Positions 56,374-64,000 of a stretch of DNA of 64,000 nucleotides are shown piece by piece; the stretch's first letter is position 1; every line of letters begins with the position of its first letter. The stretch comes from Martelella alba (GTDB taxonomy: Bacteria > Pseudomonadota > Alphaproteobacteria > Rhizobiales > Rhizobiaceae), in assembly GCF_006516955.1 (NCBI RefSeq), contig NZ_VHLG01000007.1, forward strand, positions 124,001 through 188,000, given 5' to 3'. Position numbers and translations under genes: made by a program. A model generated the notes under the pieces. It did no database searches. It worked only from the letters and a program-made list of their open reading frames with translations, and was not told the DNA's origin.

Positions 56374-57612
56374 ATGAACCAGCAACAGATCGTACCGCTG
56401 CGAGAAAGCGGGCAGGATGCCGAAGACGGCTCTGCACTCGACGAACCCAACAGTACGGGGCCGCATAACGGCCACACTGAAAAAAACGGTTCTCCCATCA
56501 GGGGTTTTTTCATGCGCTTGAAGCGCAATGGGCACGCAGGCTCAAGACTGCGTGAGGACCTCGAAGATGCACTGTCGGCAGACGGTGCCGGGGGCAGTGA
56601 TTTCTCGCCCGAAGAACGGGCGATGCTCAACAATATTTTGCGTTTCCGCGAAGTTCGTGTCGAAGACGTTATGGTGCCACGCGCCGATATTGACGCCGTG
56701 GACCAGAGCATTTCGCTTGGCGAGCTTCTGCTGATCTTCGAGAATTGCGGCCATTCGCGTATGCCGGTCTTTTCTGAAACGCTCGATGATCCGCGCGGCA
56801 TGGTGCATATTCGCGATCTTCTGGCTTACCTGTCCAAGCAGGCCCGCGGCCGCCGTCGCAATCCCACGCGCACCGCCGCCCAGGCCGGTGGGCGGGTCGA
56901 GACCACGGCCAAGGCCCCGGTTGCGGAGAAATCCAGCCGGGCGCATCGCAGCGGTCTTGATCTCGCTCGTGTCAATCTCGACAAGAGCGTCGCCGATGCG
57001 GGCATCATCCGCCCTGTTCTGTTCGTGCCGCCCTCCATGCTGGCATCAGATCTGCTGCAGCGCATGCAGGCGAGCCGGACGCAGATGGCGCTGGTGATTG
57101 ACGAATATGGCGGCACGGACGGACTTGTCTCGCATGAGGATATCGTCGAGATGGTCATCGGCGACATTGATGACGAGCATGATTCCGAAGAGGCGATGTT
57201 TACGCGCGTTTCCGATGATGTTTTCGTCGCCGATGCCCGTGTCGAGCTTGAGGATATCGCCGAGGCGATTGGTCCGGATTTTGATATTTCCGACCATGCC
57301 GAGGACGTGGATACGCTGGGCGGTCTGATCTTCTCCGCTATCGGCCGTATTCCCGCCCGTGGTGAGGTGATCCAGTCTCTGCCAGGCTTCGAAGTCCATA
57401 TTCTCGATGCCGATCCGCGTCGCATTCGCCGTGTCCGCATTCTCAGGCGCCGTGCGCCGGTGCGTCGCCGTGCAGCTGCCCTGCGCCACGAGGCAGAGCC
57501 TCAAGATGCGACCCGGCCAGCACTTCCGCCGGAGCCGCCCGTGGCGATTGCGGGTGTGGCAGCTGATGGTCCCGAGCGCGTCGGCGCCGAAGGTGACGGT
57601 TCGCCGCGGTAG
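56374..57612 (+). CDS. CorC/HlyC-family protein with CBS domains
   Basis: The 412-residue protein lacks the membrane DUF21 domain and consists of two CBS motifs (VEDVMVPRADIDAVDQSISLGELLLIFENCGHSRMPV, in parts, and LLQRMQASRTQMALVIDEYGGTDGLVSHEDIVE) and a CorC_HlyC domain (ADARVELEDIAEAIGPDF, DVDTLGGLIFSAIGRIPARGEVI). This is the soluble CorC/TlyC form, linked to Mg2+/Co2+ handling. The N- and C-terminal 70-80 residues are low-complexity. It sits between ybeY and lnt as usual. Confidence 0.9.
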   Translation: MNQQQIVPLRESGQDAEDGSALDEPNSTGPHNGHTEKNGSPIRGFFMRLKRNGHAGSRLREDLEDALSADGAGGSDFSPEERAMLNNILRFREVRVEDVMVPRADIDAVDQSISLGELLLIFENCGHSRMPVFSETLDDPRGMVHIRDLLAYLSKQARGRRRNPTRTAAQAGGRVETTAKAPVAEKSSRAHRSGLDLARVNLDKSVADAGIIRPVLFVPPSMLASDLLQRMQASRTQMALVIDEYGGTDGLVSHEDIVEMVIGDIDDEHDSEEAMFTRVSDDVFVADARVELEDIAEAIGPDFDISDHAEDVDTLGGLIFSAIGRIPARGEVIQSLPGFEVHILDADPRRIRRVRILRRRAPVRRRAAALRHEAEPQDATRPALPPEPPVAIAGVAADGPERVGAEGDGSPR

Positions 57613-57640
57613 GTCTCTGCCGCGTCTTTCAACAGGAATG

Positions 57641-57681
57641 AAGCCAGCGCAGGACAAATCTGTCGGGCGCTGGCTTTGTTG
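57641..57681 (+). terminator. terminator after the CorC-like gene
   Basis: AAGCCAGCGC and GCGCTGGCTT form a perfect 10-bp stem with a 16-nt loop, followed by TTTGTT. It may reduce readthrough into lnt. Confidence 0.7.
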
Positions 57682-57688
57682 TCACTGG

Positions 57689-57758
57689 CGCATCGGGCGA
57701 AAACGAGGATATCGGTTTTTGCCTGATATGTTAGAGCTATTCCGGTCTGAAGCATCGG
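57689..57758 (+). repeat. rhizobial intergenic palindromic repeat, copy C
   Basis: It starts GCGCATCGGGCGAAAACGAG, continues with ATATCGGTTTTTGCCTGATA and then a second block TTAGAGCTATTCCGGTCTGA ending AGCATCGGA. The first part is the same family as copies A and B; the second part looks like a joined second element. Confidence 0.7.
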
Positions 57759-57894
57759 AATCGGCGCTTTGACATGTTGTTTTGACAGAATGACCCTACC
57801 GATCCTCCCTTGTTTCGGTCGGATCCTGCTCCAGGCGGAAAGACCGGCGGCGGCGATTGCCTGCCGGTAAACATGATGGAATGAGTGCGCGCCG

Positions 57895-59406
57895 ATGCCG
57901 ATACAAGACAAGCCCATCACCGGTGGTCCGGCCTTCCTTATGAGGCTTCAGCAACGGGTCCGGCAGATGAGCGGCCGCGCTCAGGCTGTTGCGTTGATGG
58001 CATGCGGGGCGTTGTCGACATTTGCGCTTGCGCCTTTCGGCCTGATGCCGGTGATGTTTCTCACGGTACCGGCGCTGTTTCTGCTGACCGATGGCTTTGT
58101 CGGACAGCGTGCCGGCATTGCCGCTGTCAGGCGCGGCTTTATCGCGGGCTGGTGTTTCGGCTTCGGCTATTTTGTCTTTGGCCTATGGTGGCTGGCCGCC
58201 GCGCTTTTACAGGATGCGGTACATTTCGCCTGGGCCATCCCTTTCGCCGTTCTTGGCTTTCCTGCCTATCTTGCGCTCTATTACGGTTTCGCACTGGCGC
58301 TGGCGGTCCCGTTTTTTCGTTGGCGCGGGTTGCGTTTCCTGGCTGTGGCTCTGGCGATCGGGCTTGGTGAATGGCTCAGGGGCTATATTTTCACGGGGTT
58401 TCCATGGAATGCGCTTGGCTATACGGCCGTACCCACGCCGCTCTTCATGCAGTCGGTGCGGCTGGTCGGGCTTTTCGGTCTCAGCGGCCTTTGCGTTGTT
58501 GTCTTTGCTGCGCCGTTGATGTGGCTTGAACGGCGCTTGCTTGTTTTCTGCCTGGCGCTTGGGCTTTTTGTGGCGGATCTGGGCTATGGCGGTTTCCGCC
58601 TGGGGACGGCGCCGGCAGCACAGTCGGCGCATGAAACCGTCGTGCGGATGGTTCAGCCCGCCAGCGATATTGCGAGCTGGGGCAGCATAGAGGGACGGGA
58701 GGCCGCCTTTGCGTCGCTGATGGCCCTGTCATCGGCCCCGCCCAATGGGGGGACCCGGGTTCCTGACATTATCGTCTGGCCTGAAACGGCGCTGCCATTT
58801 CTGATCGATGATCGCGCCGACGCACGCACGGCCATCGGTGAGATGCTGAAGCCGGGCCAGACCCTGATCACCGGGGCAACTCGCTTTGCCGGCCGTGATG
58901 ATGATGGCATGCCGCAGTTTCACAATTCCATTGTTGTTCTCAATGATGATGGTCAGATTGTCTCGGCAGCTGATAAAGTCCACCTCGTCCCCTTCGGAGA
59001 ATATCTGCCGTTTGCGAAGACATTGAAGGCATTTGGGCTTGGTTTTATTTCAACGATTGCGGGTAATTACGTGCCCGGGGTTGAGCGCAACCTCCTGTTG
59101 CTTCCCGACGGGATGACGCTTTTCCCGCTTATTTGCTATGAAGCCGTTTTTCCCGGCATAGTTGGGGCGCAGTCGGGATTGTCCGATGCGCTTCTCAATG
59201 TGAGTTTTGACAGCTGGTTTTCAGGGACACCAGGCCCCTATCAGCACTTCGCCGAGGCTCGATTACAGGCTGTAGCTGTAGGAAAACCGCTGATTCGCGT
59301 CGGTGAAAACGGCGTTTCGGCGGTCGTTGATGCCTATGGTAGAGTCATCGGCCGGTTGTCCTTCGGTGAAAAGGGCTACCTTGACGTTGCGATTTCGTTA
59401 CCATAG
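57895..59406 (+). CDS. lnt: apolipoprotein N-acyltransferase
   Basis: This 503-residue protein has about six to eight membrane helices in its first half and a periplasmic nitrilase-type domain with the catalytic triad: IIVWPETALPF (Glu), DKVHLVPFGEYLPF (Lys) and FPLICYEAVFPG (Cys). It adds the third acyl chain to lipoproteins at the inner membrane. The start at 57895 gives a polar head before the first helix; ATG 57940 is possible. The gene lies 282 bp after the CorC-like gene, beyond a terminator and repeat, so it probably has its own promoter. Confidence 0.94.
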   Translation: MPIQDKPITGGPAFLMRLQQRVRQMSGRAQAVALMACGALSTFALAPFGLMPVMFLTVPALFLLTDGFVGQRAGIAAVRRGFIAGWCFGFGYFVFGLWWLAAALLQDAVHFAWAIPFAVLGFPAYLALYYGFALALAVPFFRWRGLRFLAVALAIGLGEWLRGYIFTGFPWNALGYTAVPTPLFMQSVRLVGLFGLSGLCVVVFAAPLMWLERRLLVFCLALGLFVADLGYGGFRLGTAPAAQSAHETVVRMVQPASDIASWGSIEGREAAFASLMALSSAPPNGGTRVPDIIVWPETALPFLIDDRADARTAIGEMLKPGQTLITGATRFAGRDDDGMPQFHNSIVVLNDDGQIVSAADKVHLVPFGEYLPFAKTLKAFGLGFISTIAGNYVPGVERNLLLLPDGMTLFPLICYEAVFPGIVGAQSGLSDALLNVSFDSWFSGTPGPYQHFAEARLQAVAVGKPLIRVGENGVSAVVDAYGRVIGRLSFGEKGYLDVAISLP

Positions 59407-59656
59407 GTTGCTTTTTTGGCGAAATTACTGTTCTATAACCCGCAAAAGGTCGAACTAAAGCGCCATGAGGGTGAACATTACATTCACGTAATGGTTTTGG
59501 AAATCCTCTACAATTGACCGTTATACCCTAAAATTGCATAGTGGGCTGCCTTGGCATTCTCGTCGGGCCTGCAGTGCCAAAATCCGGTGGTTGCATAATC
59601 ACTTTACGACGCGGCGGGTTCGGTGTGGCGATGGGTTAGTGAGAATAGGAACAAAA

Positions 59657-60070
59657 ATGACAGAAAACAAAAAGAAGCCGAACCCGATCGACATTCATGT
59701 CGGGAGTCGGATCAGGTTGCGCCGTACCATGCTGGGCATGAGCCAAGAAAAACTTGGTGAAAGCCTGGGAATTACCTTTCAGCAGATTCAGAAGTACGAA
59801 AAGGGCACCAACCGCGTTGGCGCCAGCCGTCTTCAGAACATCTCGACGATCCTCAACGTACCGGTATCCTTCTTCTTCGAAGATGCCCCCGGCGAGCGCG
59901 CAGGCTCTGCCACCGGTATGGCGGAAGCATCGAGCTCCAGCTATGTGGTCGACTTCCTGTCGTCCTCCGAGGGGCTTCAGCTGAACCGCGCCTTCGTCAA
60001 GATCAATGATCCGAAAGTGCGCCGCAGACTGGTCGACCTCGTGAAATCTCTGGCTGCAGAGGCAGAGTGA
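59657..60070 (+). CDS. praR: XRE-family regulator, PraR/PhrR-like
   Basis: The 137-residue protein has a Cro/C1-type helix-turn-helix (HVGSRIRLRRTMLGMSQEKLGESLGITFQQIQKYEKG, in parts, about residues 12-55) and a C-terminal tail ending KVRRRLVDLVKSLAAEAE. Rhizobial homologues next to metK are PraR, a repressor affecting quorum sensing and attachment in R. leguminosarum, and PhrR, an acid-induced regulator in Sinorhizobium medicae. TAGGAA precedes ATG 59657. It has its own terminator before metK. No autoinducer gene is in the window. Confidence 0.85.
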   Translation: MTENKKKPNPIDIHVGSRIRLRRTMLGMSQEKLGESLGITFQQIQKYEKGTNRVGASRLQNISTILNVPVSFFFEDAPGERAGSATGMAEASSSSYVVDFLSSSEGLQLNRAFVKINDPKVRRRLVDLVKSLAAEAE

Positions 60071-60091
60071 GTTAATCGGATATCATCGCGG

Positions 60092-60115
60092 AAAGGCAGC
60101 CTCACGGCTGCCTTT
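60092..60115 (+). terminator. terminator of the praR-like gene
   Basis: AAAGGCAGCC and GGCTGCCTTT form a 10-bp stem with a TCAC loop followed by TT, 22 bp past the stop. Confidence 0.9.
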
Positions 60116-60267
60116 TTGCGTTTCGGGGTTTCTTCGTCCCGCCGCGAGCCATGCGTTCGAAGCAAGGCTGCCTAGCCGCATAAAGACATATTTATATTGT
60201 TGTGTCCTTGTCATTTGTCGACGAAGTGTCTAACAAAATCAGGCTAATTTCTATGTGGGGAATCCCG

Positions 60268-61506
60268 ATGCGCAGCAATTATCTCTTTACCAGTGAATCC
60301 GTTTCCGAAGGGCATCCTGACAAGGTCTGTGACCGTATCTCGGACGAGATTGTCGATCTCGTATATCGCGAGGCCACCAAGACAGGTGTCGATCCCTGGA
60401 AAGTGCGCATTGCCTGTGAGACGCTGGCCACGACAAACCGTGTTGTGATTGCCGGAGAGGTTCGTCTGCCCGAAAGCCTGATGAAGAAGGACAAGAACGG
60501 CAACGAGATTGTCAATCCTTCCCGCTTCAAATCGGCGGCGCGGCGTGCAATCCGCAATATCGGTTATGAGCAGGATGGTTTTCACTGGAAGAATGTGCGC
60601 ATTGACGTGCTGCTGCATGCCCAGTCGGCGCACATCGCGCAGGGTGTGGACAATGCGTCTGACCGTCAGGGCGATGAAGGCGCTGGCGACCAGGGCATCA
60701 TGTTTGGCTTTGCCTGCCGCGAAACGCCGGAACTGATGCCGGCGCCGATCTATTATTCGCACCGTATTCTGCAGACGCTTGCCGATGCGCGCAAGGCAGG
60801 CGAGGGCGAAGTTGCCAAGCTTGGTCCTGATGCGAAGAGCCAGGTGACCGTTCGCTATGTCGATGGCAAGCCGAGTGAAGTTGTTTCCATCGTCCTGTCC
60901 ACCCAGCATCTTGATGAAAGCTGGGATTCAGCCAAGGTCCGCAGTGTTGTGGAGCCCTATATCCGCGAAGCGCTCGGCGATCTGCCGATCTCGGATGATT
61001 GTGCCTGGTATGTCAATCCGACCGGCAAATTCGTTATCGGCGGCCCTGATGGGGATGCTGGTCTGACCGGCCGCAAGATCATCGTTGACACTTATGGCGG
61101 TGCAGCACCCCATGGCGGCGGTGCCTTTTCGGGCAAGGACACGACCAAGGTTGACCGCTCTGCCGCCTATGCGGCGCGTTACCTTGCCAAGAATGTCGTC
61201 GCCGCGGGCCTTGCCGACAAGTGCACCATTCAGCTTTCCTATGCCATCGGCGTGGCACAGCCGCTGTCGGTCTATGTCGACCTTCATGGCACTGGCAAGG
61301 TGGATGAGGACGCGGTCGAAAAGGCGATCCGCCAGGTCATGGATCTGTCGCCTTCCGGCATTCGCCGCCATCTGGCGCTGAACAAGCCGATCTATGCGAA
61401 GACCTCGGCCTATGGCCATTTTGGCCGCAAGGCTGGCCGTGACGGCTCCTTCTCCTGGGAAAAGCTTGATCTGGTGAAGCCGCTGAAGCTAGCGCTGAAA
61501 AGCTGA
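60268..61506 (+). CDS. metK: S-adenosylmethionine synthetase
   Basis: This 412-residue protein has [22 protein letters not shown] at the start, the [12 protein letters not shown] signature near residue 145, [21 protein letters not shown], and [19 protein letters not shown]. It makes SAM from methionine and ATP, which feeds TrmB encoded next. ATG 60268 has GGGGA upstream. Its N-terminal domain carries an insertion ([21 protein letters not shown]) seen in alphaproteobacterial MetK. No SAM riboswitch was recognised in the 197-bp leader. Confidence 0.96.
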   Translation: MRSNYLFTSESVSEGHPDKVCDRISDEIVDLVYREATKTGVDPWKVRIACETLATTNRVVIAGEVRLPESLMKKDKNGNEIVNPSRFKSAARRAIRNIGYEQDGFHWKNVRIDVLLHAQSAHIAQGVDNASDRQGDEGAGDQGIMFGFACRETPELMPAPIYYSHRILQTLADARKAGEGEVAKLGPDAKSQVTVRYVDGKPSEVVSIVLSTQHLDESWDSAKVRSVVEPYIREALGDLPISDDCAWYVNPTGKFVIGGPDGDAGLTGRKIIVDTYGGAAPHGGGAFSGKDTTKVDRSAAYAARYLAKNVVAAGLADKCTIQLSYAIGVAQPLSVYVDLHGTGKVDEDAVEKAIRQVMDLSPSGIRRHLALNKPIYAKTSAYGHFGRKAGRDGSFSWEKLDLVKPLKLALKS

Positions 61507-61518
61507 CGGACGCTGATC

Positions 61519-62223
61519 ATGACCGACGATGCCGATTTTGGTGACCGCCAGGGCAAAGCCTTTTTCGGGCGGCGCAAGGGGAAAGCCCTGCGCGCCCGGC
61601 AGGCGCATAATCTGGAGGAGATGCTGCCGCGTTTCGCACTGGATCTTGCCGCAGATGCGCCGGATGACCTGGAGGATCTGTTTCCGGCAGGCATTGATGC
61701 CATCCGGCTTGAGATCGGTTTTGGTGGTGGTGAGCATCTTGCCCATCGCGCGGGTGAATTCCCGCAGACCGGCTTTATCGGTGTCGAACCCTTCATCAAT
61801 TCGATGGCCAAGCTGCTTGGCACGATCGAGGAAAAGGGGCTGTCCAATATCCGCCTGCATGACGACGATGCGGTTGAGGTGCTGGACTGGATGCCGGCTG
61901 AAAGCGTCGATCACATCGATCTGCTCTATCCCGATCCCTGGCCGAAGAAAAAGCACTGGAAGCGCCGCTTTGTCTCTCAGGCCAATCTTGACCGGTTCCA
62001 TCGCGTGTTGAAGCCCGGTGGGCGATTCTGCTTTGCGTCAGATATCGATAGTTACGTGAACTGGACGCTTCTTCATTGCCGTCGGCATGGCGGTTTTGCC
62101 TGGCAGGCGCGTGAGGCGAGCGACTGGACCGCGCCTTATGAGAACTGGCCATCGACGCGTTACGAGGCTAAGGCACGTCGCGAAGGACGCAAAAGCGCCT
62201 ATCTGACCTTTTTGAAGGTTTGA
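61519..62223 (+). CDS. trmB: tRNA (guanine-N7)-methyltransferase
   Basis: The 234-residue protein has [29 protein letters not shown] (SAM motif I), [26 protein letters not shown] (catalytic and tRNA-binding motif) and a Rossmann ending. It makes m7G46 in tRNA. It begins 13 bp after metK and is cotranscribed with it, and uses its product as methyl donor. The N-terminal [14 protein letters not shown] is basic, as is usual. Confidence 0.95.
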   Translation: MTDDADFGDRQGKAFFGRRKGKALRARQAHNLEEMLPRFALDLAADAPDDLEDLFPAGIDAIRLEIGFGGGEHLAHRAGEFPQTGFIGVEPFINSMAKLLGTIEEKGLSNIRLHDDDAVEVLDWMPAESVDHIDLLYPDPWPKKKHWKRRFVSQANLDRFHRVLKPGGRFCFASDIDSYVNWTLLHCRRHGGFAWQAREASDWTAPYENWPSTRYEAKARREGRKSAYLTFLKV

Positions 62224-62238
62224 GGATCGAAAGACTGC

Positions 62239-62520
62239 TCAGTGCAGTGTGACCGTGCGGATGTCGTCTTCCATCGCCTTGAAGAAAATGCTGGCACGGT
62301 TTTCCGTAAGAAGCAGTGGTGTGCCATCGGCGGCGAACAGGCCCCAAAGCGTGGCGTCGGCGCGCAGGTTCACCGCTTCTGGAAAGCTTGCCAGAGCCTC
62401 GCTACGCCCCAACTGGCGGAAGTAGCATAATTCGCCATTGCCGAGCGCTGCGAAAATCTCGGGATCGTGGGACCAGTCGGCAATCTTCAGGCTCATGTCA
62501 TTCTCCGGCGCTTCGGTCAT
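62239..62520 (-). CDS. DUF1150 family protein
   Basis: A 93-residue protein with EIFAALGNGELCYFRQLGRSEALASFPEAVNLRADATLWGLFAADGTPLLLTENR, in parts, the DUF1150 pattern. The family is found in alphaproteobacteria next to a small heat-shock gene, as here. Function unknown. Start choice is uncertain: GTG 62529, ATG 62520 and ATG 62496 are in frame, and only 62496 has a good GGAGA ribosome site. It follows the Hsp20 gene on the same strand by 39 bp. Confidence 0.75.
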   Translation of the reverse strand: MTEAPENDMSLKIADWSHDPEIFAALGNGELCYFRQLGRSEALASFPEAVNLRADATLWGLFAADGTPLLLTENRASIFFKAMEDDIRTVTLH

Positions 62521-62559
62521 GTCTTTCACGGCAGGTTCCAGCTGCAGCCGCGATTAACC

Positions 62560-62964
62560 TTAATCTGAAACGGAAATGTTAATTTTCCGTACGTTTGCGG
62601 GGCGGCGCGCGATTTCTATGGCCAGAAGCCCGTTTTGCAGGTTTGCACGGGTGACTTCCATGGCGTCGGTCAAAAGAAAGATCCGTCGGAACTGCCGGCC
62701 GGCGATGCCGCGATAAAGAAACTCGCCATTCTGCTTTTCGTCCTGGCTGCCGCGGATCACCAACTGATGACCTTCTGTCGTGACATCCAGCTCTTCCGCT
62801 TCAAAGCCCGCGACGGCAACCGTGATGCGCAGGAAGGCGCCGGGGTCGCGGTCGTGCAGATATTCGATATCGAAAGGAGGGTAGCCACCGCTGCCGCGCG
62901 ATAGCGTGGCAAGCATTTCGGTGGTCATATCCAGCGGGTCGAGTCTGAGGTCTATACGCGCCAT
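62560..62964 (-). CDS. Hsp20/IbpA-family small heat shock protein
   Basis: The 134-residue protein has an alpha-crystallin domain: YPPFDIEYLHDRDPGAFLRITVAVAGFEAEELDVTTEGHQLVIRGSQDE in parts, LYRGIAGRQFRRIFLL and a LAIEIARRP end. It is an ATP-independent holdase. ATG 62964 has AAAGGAA 7 nt upstream; ATG 62970 is too near it. The 169-bp region before the gene, shared with a nucleoside hydrolase gene, was checked for a ROSE thermosensor and none was evident. It leads the pair with DUF1150. Confidence 0.9.
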   Translation of the reverse strand: MARIDLRLDPLDMTTEMLATLSRGSGGYPPFDIEYLHDRDPGAFLRITVAVAGFEAEELDVTTEGHQLVIRGSQDEKQNGEFLYRGIAGRQFRRIFLLTDAMEVTRANLQNGLLAIEIARRPANVRKINISVSD

Positions 62965-63133
62965 CTTCATTTCCTTTGACTGTCGACCATATGGTTTTTT
63001 CGAGCGCTGATCGCAAGCCCTGACCAACGGGATGCAGCCCCAAGGCAGCTTGACAAGAATTGTGGCAGGCTCCAAGCCTTGTTTTCCGATCAATGGCAAT
63101 CCGCCGCAGCTCCTCAAGAAAAAGAAGGAACCC

Positions 63134-64000
63134 ATGAGCAAGGCCCGTAATATCATTATCGATACCGATCCCGGACAGGACGACGCAGCGGCCATTCTTC
63201 TGGCGCTGGCCAGCCCCGAGGAAATCTGCGTGCTCGGCATTACCGCCGTCGCCGGCAACGTTCCGCTCAGTCTGACCGAGCGCAATGCCCGTATCATCGC
63301 TGAACTCGCTGGCCGCGCCGATGTGCCCGTGTTTGCCGGCTGCGACCGGCCGATCGCCCGTCCGCTGGTGACGGCGGAACATGTTCACGGCAAGACCGGG
63401 CTTGACGGGCCGGAACTGGCTGAGCCGACCATGCCGCTTCAGGCGCAGCATGCGGTCGATTTCATCATTGAGACGTTGCGAAATGAACCGTCTGGCACGG
63501 TCACGCTATGCCCGCTTGGTCCGCTGACCAATATCGCGACTGCCTTTCAGAAGGCGCCTGACATTGTCGAGCGTGTTCAGGAAATCGTCCTGATGGGCGG
63601 CGGCTATTTTGAGGGCGGCAACATCACGCCGGCCGCCGAGTTCAACATCTATGTCGATCCGGAAGCCGCCGATATCGTCTTTTCGGCCGGCATTCCGCTG
63701 GTGATGATGCCGCTTGACGTGACGCATCAGCTGCTTTGCCTCAAGTCGCGCGTTGACAAGATTGCAGCCATCGGCCGACCGGCAGCAACGGCAATGGCGG
63801 AGATGCTGCTGTTCTATGAGCGTTTCGACATCGAGAAATACGGCTCTGACGGCGGGCCGCTGCATGATCCTTCGGTGATCGCATATCTGATCAAACCCGA
63901 ACTCTTTTCCGGGCGGCTTTGCAATGTCGAGATCGAGACCCAATCCGAGCTCACGCTTGGGGCAACGGTTGTCGACTGGTGGAAAGTGACCGATCGGAAA
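63134..64000 (+). CDS. nucleoside hydrolase (cut by window end)
   Basis: The visible 289 residues begin ARNIIIDTDPGQDDAAAILLAL, the DxDxxxDD calcium-binding motif of the IunH family, and continue with AVAGNVPLSLTERNA, VHGKTGLDGPEL and VLMGGGYFEGGNITPAAEFNIYVDPEAA. It splits ribonucleosides to base and ribose, probably of the pyrimidine- or inosine-uridine-preferring type. AAGGA precedes ATG 63134. About 20-30 residues are probably missing beyond the window end. It is divergent from the Hsp20 gene. Confidence 0.9.
   Translation, partial: MSKARNIIIDTDPGQDDAAAILLALASPEEICVLGITAVAGNVPLSLTERNARIIAELAGRADVPVFAGCDRPIARPLVTAEHVHGKTGLDGPELAEPTMPLQAQHAVDFIIETLRNEPSGTVTLCPLGPLTNIATAFQKAPDIVERVQEIVLMGGGYFEGGNITPAAEFNIYVDPEAADIVFSAGIPLVMMPLDVTHQLLCLKSRVDKIAAIGRPAATAMAEMLLFYERFDIEKYGSDGGPLHDPSVIAYLIKPELFSGRLCNVEIETQSELTLGATVVDWWKVTDRK

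Noticed and set aside
60071-60267. Possible SAM-sensing riboswitch before metK
   Set aside because: No SAM-II, SAM/SAH or SAM-I core could be recognised by eye. A covariance search of this leader would settle it.
62965-63133. Possible ROSE RNA thermometer before the Hsp20 gene
   Set aside because: The typical anti-Shine-Dalgarno UUGCU element was not found opposite the AAAGGAA site.
1-64000. CRISPR arrays, tRNA or rRNA genes, prophage or insertion sequences
   Set aside because: No regularly spaced repeats, cloverleaf-like genes, transposase or phage proteins were recognised anywhere in the window.

Overview
The window is a contiguous piece of an alphaproteobacterial chromosome, most likely from the Rhizobiaceae (Rhizobium/Agrobacterium relatives). 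The evidence is the high GC of most genes, a RcdA-like DUF1465 protein, the DUF4164-zapA-6S RNA-ygfA order, a praR-like regulator directly before metK, a DUF1150/Hsp20 pair, and several copies of short palindromic intergenic repeats of the kind scattered through rhizobial genomes. No rRNA, tRNA, CRISPR array, prophage or insertion sequence was recognised. All names rest on reading the translated sequences; no database search was possible.

Layout. 1-7 kb: tail of a GGDEF protein, an inositol monophosphatase, a MotA/TolQ/ExbB-type channel gene coupled to an OmpA/MotB-like gene, a DMT permease and a convergent ABC exporter. 7-10 kb: L31, RcdA-like protein, DUF1192 protein and an MFS permease. 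10-22 kb: central carbon genes on the minus strand (pgk, gap, tkt), separated by an accessory stretch with a K+/H+ antiporter, an AAC(3)-like acetyltransferase, three hydrolase or unknown genes and an ICMT-like membrane methyltransferase. 22-33 kb: cell division (DUF4164, zapA), 6S RNA, ygfA, a YmdB-type phosphoesterase, an MBL-fold protein, yebC, a redox/LysR group and ruvCAB. 33-37 kb: one very large, comparatively AT-rich gene behind about 400 bp of very AT-rich DNA. 37-49 kb: rnd, aspS, mutS, glnD, murJ, trpS. 49.7-62.2 kb: a long same-strand housekeeping series (usp, nifU-like, tsaB, rimI, plsC, miaB, phoH, ybeY, corC-like, lnt, praR-like, metK, trmB). 62.2-64 kb: DUF1150 and Hsp20 genes and a nucleoside hydrolase cut by the window end.

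The standout is the 1398-codon gene at 33182-37378. Its low-complexity N-terminus, repeating beta-type segments, glycine-rich beta region and last ~80 residues recall the AvrE/DspE/WtsE family of giant type III effectors that form channels in plant membranes. It is shorter than the ~1800-residue members, sits between ruvB and rnd, and has no chaperone or secretion gene in the window. It looks like acquired cargo and is the best candidate for something not yet described.

Other unexplained items are a 172-bp element with imperfect terminal inverted repeats that carries the likely yebC promoter, three copies of a GCATCGGGCGAAAA-type palindrome, an inverted pair of GTCATCCCCG-type repeats after trpS, and a coupled membrane hydrolase/ICMT pair of unknown role.
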